From Linnemannia schmuckeri (taxonomy: Eukaryota > Mortierellomycota > Mortierellomycetes > Mortierellales > Mortierellaceae), in contig JANATG010000002.1 in assembly GCA_029449235.1 (NCBI GenBank), positions 3,844,001 through 3,908,000 of the forward strand: a DNA stretch of 64,000 bases, read 5' to 3'. The translations under genes and the position numbers were made by a program. The notes under the pieces were generated by a model, which was not told the origin of the DNA, searched no databases, and saw only the letters and a list, made by a program, of their open reading frames with translations. Positions 57,358 through 64,000 of this stretch are shown one piece after another; the stretch's first letter is position 1, and the number at the start of each line of letters is the position of its first letter.

Positions 57358-59456
57358 TTATCCCTGGCGGCGGCAACAAGCATGCACAAGATTTTCTATT
57401 TCTTTCCTAACCCTCTGCTTTTTTTCTTGGCCTCGTTCCGCACTCTGCCACACTCGCTTGAGACCGTCGACTGTAAAAACATCATTGGCATCATTGACTC
57501 CTGCCATATCTTTCAGCGTTTCGATAGCCGCATAGATATCCGTGTCTGAGAGGGGTGAGCTTCCAGGATCCTCGCGGCTTGAGGACTCGCCAATGCTTGC
57601 TTGATCACCGTCCACGCTGTCCTGTCCTTCACCCTCCTCATCCACTTGGTGTAGCTCCTCCTCTGCCTGCTCATCCCTGCTTTCCTCCACTCTGAAATTC
57701 AGTGCATCCCCTTCCCCAACCTCGGCGATGATACGTTGAAAGTACGCCTTCTCCTGTTCTTGATATTTTTCGTCCTGGGTGTGCTGAGGTTTCGGTTGCT
57801 GCTCATCCTTGATTGGTCGTTGTCGTTGGAGCGCCTCGCGCATTTCTGTTGGAAGAATAGGGGTTTTGGCGAAACAGTTGCGTAGTGTGGAAGGTTTGAT
57901 CTCATCCCATGCGTCTGGGATCAGTGTCCAAGCGAGCCCGTTGGAAATGCTTGCCTTTTGTTCAAAGTTACGAGCATTATACATATCGCGGCCAAGAATC
58001 TCCAGGAACGCTCGCTTGAAAGCGCTGATAACGCCGGCGTCGAGAGGTTGGGTAACCGCTGTTGAGTTTAGGGGTAGTCGCTGGATGCAGAGGTGTGTCC
58101 AAGGAAGCTTGTCGACGTTATTGTGTGCTCCTGCTGAATCCAGAAGGAGAAGGGTTGGCTGGGTGAGCTCAGCATCCAACTGTCGCAGCCAGGACACGAA
58201 TATATCGTCAGTCATCCATCCCTTTGTTGTCCTCTTCATAGTCATCCTTAAGGCAGCCTCTTTTCCAACGTCTCTGGGGATGTGTTCACCTAACAAGTAT
58301 CAAGTAGTTATTAAGGTTAAGATGTGAAAAAGATGTTATCGGTATTAATTCATCACAATGTCATAAGCATAGTATATTACCGATAACCAACGGCCTCAAT
58401 GACGGTTTGGTCTTGGCCAAGGCGAGAGATGTTCCAGAGGCATTGATGCAGAATAAAATAGATACTTTGCAAGCCCTGAAAGCCTTGGCATCAGATTTGG
58501 AAAGTGGTGTCGTATACGTTTTGGTGTCCAGCTCCTTCACATACATCCCAGTCTCGTCGCAGTTGAAAATATTGTCGGGAGTGTACTGGGCGCAGAGCTT
58601 GCGAATTTTATCGAGCTCGGGTTCGATTGCATCTAAATCGACCGATCCTGCTTCTCCATGAAGCTGACAGTACGAGATGCGATACTGTTTCCTGAATGAG
58701 TCATACCACCAGGCTGAGAACGACATCGGCACCTCGGATACCGTGCTGCCTGAATCGTCCTTGAGGTCACAGAGAACCGTACATGCGAAATGATCTTCCT
58801 TCTTCAACATCTTGCCCGACACAGGGACATTCTTCTTACGTTGGTCATGCAGCCAGTGGAGTAGGACTTGCTCAAGCATTAGACTCTTCCGCTTAACGAT
58901 GTAATGAGCGTCTTCAGGGAGAGTCTTGGCAGCTTCACGTAGCTATTGGGCGATAAGGATAAAAGTAAAAAGGGTTTAAGTACTGCTGCTATAAAACCGT
59001 TCTTGCTTCTTAATAGTTGTAATGTATACATACCTCATCTTCTCGGTTAAGCATTCTATAACAAGTGCTGCGCGATAGATTGATTCCTATTGAAGGCCCA
59101 AAGGTGGCGGGGGAAAGAGAGAACGAGAGGTCCTCCTTCCGTGTTTCGAGATAATGGTATATGTCCAACAACTCGAGCTGCACTTTCAAGGAAATGGAGA
59201 CTCTTGACGTTGGGATCTCGAACTGGTCGGCAGAAGGGAACATTAGGATAGGACCCTTGTCATTTTTCCTAGCAGTGGTCAAAAGGTCGTTGTATCGCAG
59301 TCGGCGAAGGATGTTGATCTCCTCAAGCTGTTGTTTGGTGTATGTTTTGTCCTTCTTGGAGGCAAGCAGAGGGAGAGCATGTTTCTGTTGTCGGGCTTGC
59401 ATCTTCGCCTCTTCTGCAATCGATCGTTGTACACGCTCGGCCCTGTTCTTTGGCAT
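57358..59456 (-). CDS. CENP-B/Tigger-type DDE transposase
   Basis: Cut-and-paste transposase of the pogo family. Exons 59034-59456, 58381-58942 and 57358-58289 give 638 residues with matched phases. The N-terminal 140 residues are basic. A helix-turn-helix of the CENP-B/Tc5 DNA-binding type lies at about residues 145-240 (LEQVLLHWLHDQRKKNVPVS, SFSAWWYDSFRKQYRI). The DDE_1 catalytic core shows all three acidic positions: NCDETGMY, LLLLDSAGAHN and QPLDAGVISAFKRAF. The C-terminus is acidic and disordered. The frame has no stop or shift, so the protein could be active or recently active, or domesticated. Flanking inverted repeats argue for a true element. Confidence 0.93.
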
Positions 59457-59623
59457 AGTGAATGGTGAGTGAAAAGTATAATGTGTACAAGGTTAAGATA
59501 AAAAACAACTTTCCTTTCCTCTTTTCTTTGGGTATGAATGCATAGTCGCGTCATGGTCGCGTCAGTCCTCACGTGCGCTGTATATTCGAGATTGTGTTTT
59601 TGACTTCAGAGTAACTCGTTTAG

Positions 59624-59687
59624 AATCCATTTTGTTTTTTTCTGGACACATTTTTATCTGGGCAGTGTGTCCAAAAACTTCGCCGTT
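59624..59687 (-). repeat. Right terminal inverted repeat of the transposon
   Basis: Reverse complement matches 57167-57232 with a few substitutions and small indels; the outer end (CTTCGCCGTTT) is the least conserved part. Confidence 0.8.
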
Positions 59688-59844
59688 TGATCGCTAAAGA
59701 AAAGATGTCATCTGGACGCGTGCATGATGTCCCTGTCAGAGACAAGAAGGAGCAAGCCACTCAAAGTCGAAATTTACTTCCTGATTGCATCTCTTGCAAA
59801 CTGCTTTGCTCTCGCTACTCATCAGCACATTCATCAAACACACC

Positions 59845-61743
59845 ATGTCACCACCAACTGCCACACATCGCATTTTCAACACCCCGGAACTCGTACACTT
59901 GATAGTAGGACACCTGGACAAGAGTGACCTTACTTGTTTGTTACGCACCAGTCGACGCCTTCATCTCTGGACCGAGCCCCTGCTGTACGCCCATATTTCG
60001 GTGTTCTTTCCAGTAATGTCCGCCAACGTCTTCCTTTCTCCAGACGTTATGCGAGCCCTCGCAAGGAATGCTTCCTCTGTTCGGACTTTGTTTCTCGGGC
60101 TAGCGGAACTTTCTCACCTCTTCAACTGCTTTCGCGCATTTAACCCAGAGGTACAGGAGGAGCTCGCAACAATCTTTTGCAAATCATCCACCATCACCAC
60201 TACCGCCAATGAATGAGTTAACTGTACTGAACCTGCACCTGGACATTGACTATCACCTCGATACCTGTCCATATTATTCGTCAAACCCCCCGTTGGGGTC
60301 TCGCAGACTTGCTGGATGTTGCAGATGAGTGAGCACCTGGTGTTTGTACATGTGCATAGAATCGTCATCCGACATGGACAGGACTTTATCACTTTGGCCA
60401 AGACTATCGCTAATATCATAGTACTCAAACATTTATCAGTGACGGTACGTGCCGAAAAGAAAATGTCTTTTCGTTTTCCGCGGATATTTGAAGCGTGGTC
60501 CGAATTTTTCTTCGCCTGCCGCTCATCACCGATTCAACTGTTCGAGCTGGGATTGCGGAGCAACAGCGGCATTGAAGCATTAGAGAGCAGTTCAGGAGAA
60601 CACGAGAGTGAGAGTGGCGGTACGGATTCTGAGGACAAGTTGACGATGCCTAGGAGACAGGACCCATTGCCGCGCTTGAAGGTTCTGCAGCTTCCCCGCT
60701 TTGAGGACGATACGACCGCGGCGGATATCAAGGAGATTCTGGATCACTACACTAATCTGACGACGCTGCATTTTCAGGACGTTACGTCCGCAGAGATCCA
60801 GAGCGAATTGACGAAAATCGTCGTAGCTTCCTGTCCGTTCCTCAAGAACGTGTCTTTTGACGGCTGTGCTTCTGTGGCAGGCCCTATGTTTCCTTGCATG
60901 TTGATGTCTGCGTTTCAGGAGCAGCAGGTGGAGGAGTTTGGTTGGAATTCGGCCAAACATCCTGTTCGAAGACCGGAGACCTCGGCCATGTTCTGGAAGC
61001 ATTCAAAGTCCCTCCGAACTATTGTCATCGGAATGTACTGCAGGTTTGAAAGTGAGTTACTGTGCTCTGTCCTGGAGGCATGTGAGGGTCTGGAGGAACT
61101 GAGTGTGCAACGGGGTCATATTGGGGCTCTCTATGATTTTATGCCCGTCGCTTTCATCAAACTGGGGGATCACTCCGTCGAGCATAAGCCATGGGCATGC
61201 ACACGACTTCGACATTTGGAACTCTCCTTTGGTATTTCTCTGCTGCCTCAGAGCCTCGGACAGGAACCCTACTACAATAGAAGGCTGGCGAGGGATGGAT
61301 TATCGAACGAGGAGCTACAATATTTCAGAGTGTTCGAGCAATTGTATCGCCAAATTGGTTCGCTGACTTAGCTTACGTACCTCAAGTTGAAGGCGTTTGT
61401 GATGGACGGACAAGGAGAGCTTCTGAACGGATCATACCACAACAATACCTTCTCAGGCATGCTGAGTCTGGGAGATACAACGGGTGAATCGGAGCGACCT
61501 GGATATTTGGAGTGTTTTGCCGGACTGAACAAGTTGAAAGAGCTTCGGGGCTCCGTTTATGCGAATATCGAGGAGACCAAGGTCACGATGGGGTGGGCTG
61601 AGGCGCGGTGGATGGCGACCTATTGGCCAGAGTTGCAGATTGCAGAATTCTTTGGACGAGATGAGAAGCCGACAGAGCCATTTGTGTGGCTGCAGGGCCA
61701 ATACAAAAAAGATCACCTCGACTTGGCTGCCAGTATCTATTAA
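59845..61743 (+). pseudogene. F-box / leucine-rich-repeat protein gene, disrupted
   Basis: The ATG at 59845 opens an F-box (FNTPELVHLIVGHLDKSDL, then RLHLWTEPLLYAHI), the substrate-adaptor motif of SCF ubiquitin ligases. LRR-like sequence follows (LPRLKVLQLPRFEDD, CPFLKNVSFDGC, GLEELSVQRG, CTRLRHLELSF). The frame stops at TGA 60214-60216. Between about 60210 and 60330 coherent sequence continues in other frames, then returns to the first. A second in-frame TAG at 61369-61371 sits between GSLT and LTYLKLKAF, where Gln would fit (CAG to TAG). The rest runs to 61743. The first break might hide an intron, but the TAG has no such explanation. F-box/LRR genes form large families in Mortierellaceae, with many broken members. 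Confidence 0.8.
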
Positions 61744-61922
61744 CTTGCCTTTTTACAAAGTGAAGTAATAAAAAAATATTCGATCCACTCTTGTACTTTT
61801 CGTCTTTGTCGCTGGCGCGTTTATCTTTTATTCGCTCTCCAATTCTATCAATTTGCTGATCTGGTCATTGTTGTGGCTGTTGGAAACGCGCTGGCTTCAA
61901 AGCTATAATTGAAGACTGAGAA

Positions 61923-62268
61923 TCATTTTTTTTGGGCAGTCGCCTCCTCTACAAATAGACAACAAGAAAAACGGAAGAGAGAGATTGTGTTATTTTTCTT
62001 TCGAAACTCGCCTTCATAAAAATATGTCTGCAAGACAAGGGGAGGGGGCGGGGAAAGGTATAAGACTCACTCTTCTGCCACATGCGTAAAGTAGCCTTAG
62101 GTGACTTCGACACCGGCGATAAAGGCAGCGCCGGAGGTAATGGCCAGCTTTTTGGTTGAACGCACGATAGGAGCCGAGGACTCTGTAGTACCGACGGACG
62201 ACAGCGCCGCGAAGAGGCGCGGCAGAGGCACGGACCATGCCAACAACGGTGGAAGTGATAGGAGACAT
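61923..62268 (-). pseudogene. Decayed duplicate of the small mitochondrial membrane protein
   Basis: Starts like 56755 (MSPITSTVVGMVRASAAPLR against MSAITSSAARMVRVAAPLR). It then loses the frame near 62185-62200, with a deletion of the FSATAAAA part. Downstream, in the shifted frame, it keeps STKKLAIT and FIAGVEVT, followed by TAA at 62097-62099 where the intact gene has Tyr. The splice donor (GTGAGT at 62070) and the short second exon (61923-61948, reading KEATAQ) survive. Confidence 0.85.
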
Positions 62269-62942
62269 ATTGGTTGGATTGGCTATGTTCTTCGTGAAAG
62301 AGTGGAGAGAGGTTGCTGCTTTGTTTTTTTGTTATTGTCGCTGTTGTTGTTGTCGAGAACGAAGGGTTGGCGAGGATGCTGCCCGCCCTTTTATACCCTC
62401 TTTTTTTTTTCTTTTTCTCGGTATTTTCCTTACTCGATACTCTTTCGGCCGTTTTTTTGCTTCATGTTTTGAGATAACTGAACATCATCGCGTCAAGCCA
62501 AACCAACAAACGCCAACCCTTGTTCGATAAATTCGATTTCGTTCCTTCGCCATGCTGAGCGGGAGACAACAGAACAGCACCAATGGCTAGATTGTCATCC
62601 CCTCCCTTCCCGCTTATTTGCTAGTTGTCGGACGCCGCCGACTCGGGCACAAATTACCTCCTGTTCTTGTGCATGGACCCTGGTATCTCTGCGCATTTTT
62701 TTCTATTTTGTATGAACGGCCTTTTTGCCTCCATTCAACCTCCGCTCCATCCCATTCGACATATCAGTTAAACACGTCTACTTTTATTTTGGGTCAGTCA
62801 AGTACGGCTCTCACTCTGCTTTGCCATCTTCGCCTTTAACCTCCGAATTTCTTCCTCCTGCGCCTTTCGAAACTGTGCCTGTTCTAGTTGTAAGTGATCG
62901 AGATATTGGTCATATTTTCCTTGCACAATCGGGCAACCATTA
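62269..62942. other. Old promoter of the decayed duplicate and adjoining spacer
   Basis: 62269-62712 is related to 56756-57161 (see there). Beyond it, 62713-62942 shows nothing recognisable. Confidence 0.6.
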
Positions 62943-63963
62943 TTATGGAACCTCTTCCTCTTTCTCCCCGTGTTGCTGACTGGGTTCTGGACCCCAATCC
63001 CGAGGCATGTGAGTCCTTGGTACCTCAGTGAGGCTGAGCCCTTCGCTGTCAGTTTTGGGCATCAAGCGGTCCCGGATTGGAGGCGGTGATGCTGCTGGCG
63101 CTGGTGTTGGCAATGATGATGACGATATTAGAGGTACCAATCTTTTGTAGTTAGACTTAAGGAGGTGCGGGGTGCTTCGACATCGGGTGTGTTTGTTGCT
63201 TGCTCTTTATTCTGGTCAGTCGCAAATAGTTGAGAATGAAAATGAAGATGATGATACTGTTGCTGCTGCTGCTGCTGCTGGAGTCGACTTACTACAAAAA
63301 ATTGCTGAGGACGACTTGGCATGGTGGGAAGTATAGGCGGCAGCGCGAGGAGAGGTATGGCGTCGAGCGGGTCGTCATCGTCGTTCACAAGTGGCAGTGG
63401 TGCTAACAAATCTTTGTCGAGACGTAATATAGCTGGCGTAATGCATTCCTTGCCGCTGTCCTCATCTGATGCCATCGGTAATGATTTGCGCGTTCCTTGG
63501 TCGATTTGGGCGTTGAGTGAAACATTTCAGGATGAGATTGTGGATTCGAAGGGGATGCGCGTTTCGACAGGTACAGCATCTTGCTGAGGTCGATGTGCAG
63601 CGGCTGTCGCAGCAAGGTTGGGGGATGGGGCATAGGAAATCGGCGCATTGGTTGTTTGCAGGCTTCGAGGATCCCGAGACTGAGCCGCAGGCACCAACAA
63701 TTCATCCCTTACTTTTTGTCCTTGACCGCAGGGGCATCTGATGTTGGTGATAGAGAAGAACTAGAGTTGGTGTCGATAGCAGTACTGATACCCTTCTCTG
63801 CTACATTGAGCTGCGTCACCGCCGCCGATGCCATGGCGAGTCCTCTCTTCGAGGAAAGACGCCTCCTAAAAGCCGTGCAACCCACAACCAAATATATCCA
63901 CATAAAAGAGAGCGCGCCGAACGCCAGGGAAATACACGGGAAAATTACCGCGATAAGCACCAT
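62943..63963 (-). CDS. Uncertain membrane-protein gene, possibly disrupted
   Basis: The ATG at 63963 opens with a hydrophobic stretch (VLIAVIFPCISLAFGALSFM) followed by Arg-rich sequence, a signal-anchor or transmembrane start. Exon 1 may end at 63713 (GACAAAAA/GTAAGG). A 50-base intron to 63663 would join a frame reading ATAAAHRPQQDAVPVETRIP and later LDKDLLAPLPLVNDDDDPLD and a Gln run. That frame has a TGA at 63527-63529. A further piece (63140-62943) reads RDRLMPKTDSEGLSLTEVPR and ends at a stop. Either an exon border is missed or the gene is broken. Family not recognised. Confidence 0.35.
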
Positions 63964-64000
63964 TCTGTCACCCGTACTCTCGGTCTCGACTTTTAGGGGC

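Larger units (their letters stand above)
57167..59687. mobile_element. pogo/Tigger-like (Tc1-mariner superfamily) DNA transposon with terminal inverted repeats
   Basis: A 2.5 kb element bounded by inverted copies of about 60 bases, left 57167-57232 and right 59624-59687. The inner 55 bases align at roughly 90 percent (shared GTTTTTGG, GCCCAG, TAAAAATG, GTCCA, ACAAAATGGATT). The outer ten bases are more diverged. The left end reads TA then CAGTCGAATG, the expected TA target and CAGT-type terminus; the right TA is not clear. It encodes one intact transposase on the minus strand. Confidence 0.85.

Overview
The window is nuclear DNA of a filamentous fungus, most likely a Mortierellaceae species (Mortierella/Linnemannia group). 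Genes are intron-rich with GT-AG introns, the proteins are conserved eukaryotic families, intergenic DNA is full of microsatellites, and a polyunsaturated fatty-acid elongase relic at 7.4-8.8 kb is very close to the gamma-linolenate elongase described from Mortierella alpina. The species call is inference. There are no rRNA or tRNA genes that I can see, no CRISPR array and no bacterial operons.

Layout. 1-2.2 kb: 5' part of a large minus-strand gene that leaves the window. 3.8-6.4 kb: copine (minus), with an 11-base microexon. 7.4-8.8 kb: broken elongase. 10.3-11.1 kb: low-complexity orphan ORF. 13.2-15.0 kb: membrane protein with a LEA2-like external domain. 15.4-17.8 kb: single-pass membrane protein with a long polyQ-bearing tail (minus). 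17.8-25.1 kb: gene-free, strongly strand-asymmetric, microsatellite-rich DNA. 25.1-26.8 kb: HMG-box protein. 30.2-35.1 kb: very large disordered Q/H/RS-rich protein. 35.5-37.1 kb: S-adenosylmethionine decarboxylase (minus). 38.5-40.3 kb: mitochondrial tricarboxylate carrier (minus). 41.3-42.9 kb: Ydj1-type DnaJ. 43.3-45.0 kb: RPN7 (minus), head to head with RPN6 at 45.5-47.4 kb. 47.7-48.7 kb: mitoribosomal bS6m (minus). 49.0-50.7 kb: short-chain dehydrogenase (minus). 52.3-56.2 kb: AP-2 alpha adaptin. 56.4-56.8 kb: small mitochondrial membrane protein (minus), with a decayed duplicate at 61.9-62.3 kb. Between these two copies lie a complete pogo/Tigger-like DNA transposon (57.2-59.7 kb) and a broken F-box/LRR gene (59.8-61.7 kb). 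62.9-64.0 kb: uncertain membrane-protein gene (minus).

The genes do not form one pathway. The clearest functional neighbourhood is 41-47.5 kb: an Hsp40 co-chaperone followed by two 26S proteasome lid genes that share one 0.5 kb bidirectional promoter. For most conserved genes I worked out exon borders by hand, and the exon lengths sum to an open frame. These models are strong but not checked against transcripts. I found no convincing new multi-gene system. The most informative observations are the copine microexon, the proteasome bidirectional promoter, the AUG-free leader of the AdoMetDC gene, and the duplication/transposon/pseudogene block at 56-62.5 kb.
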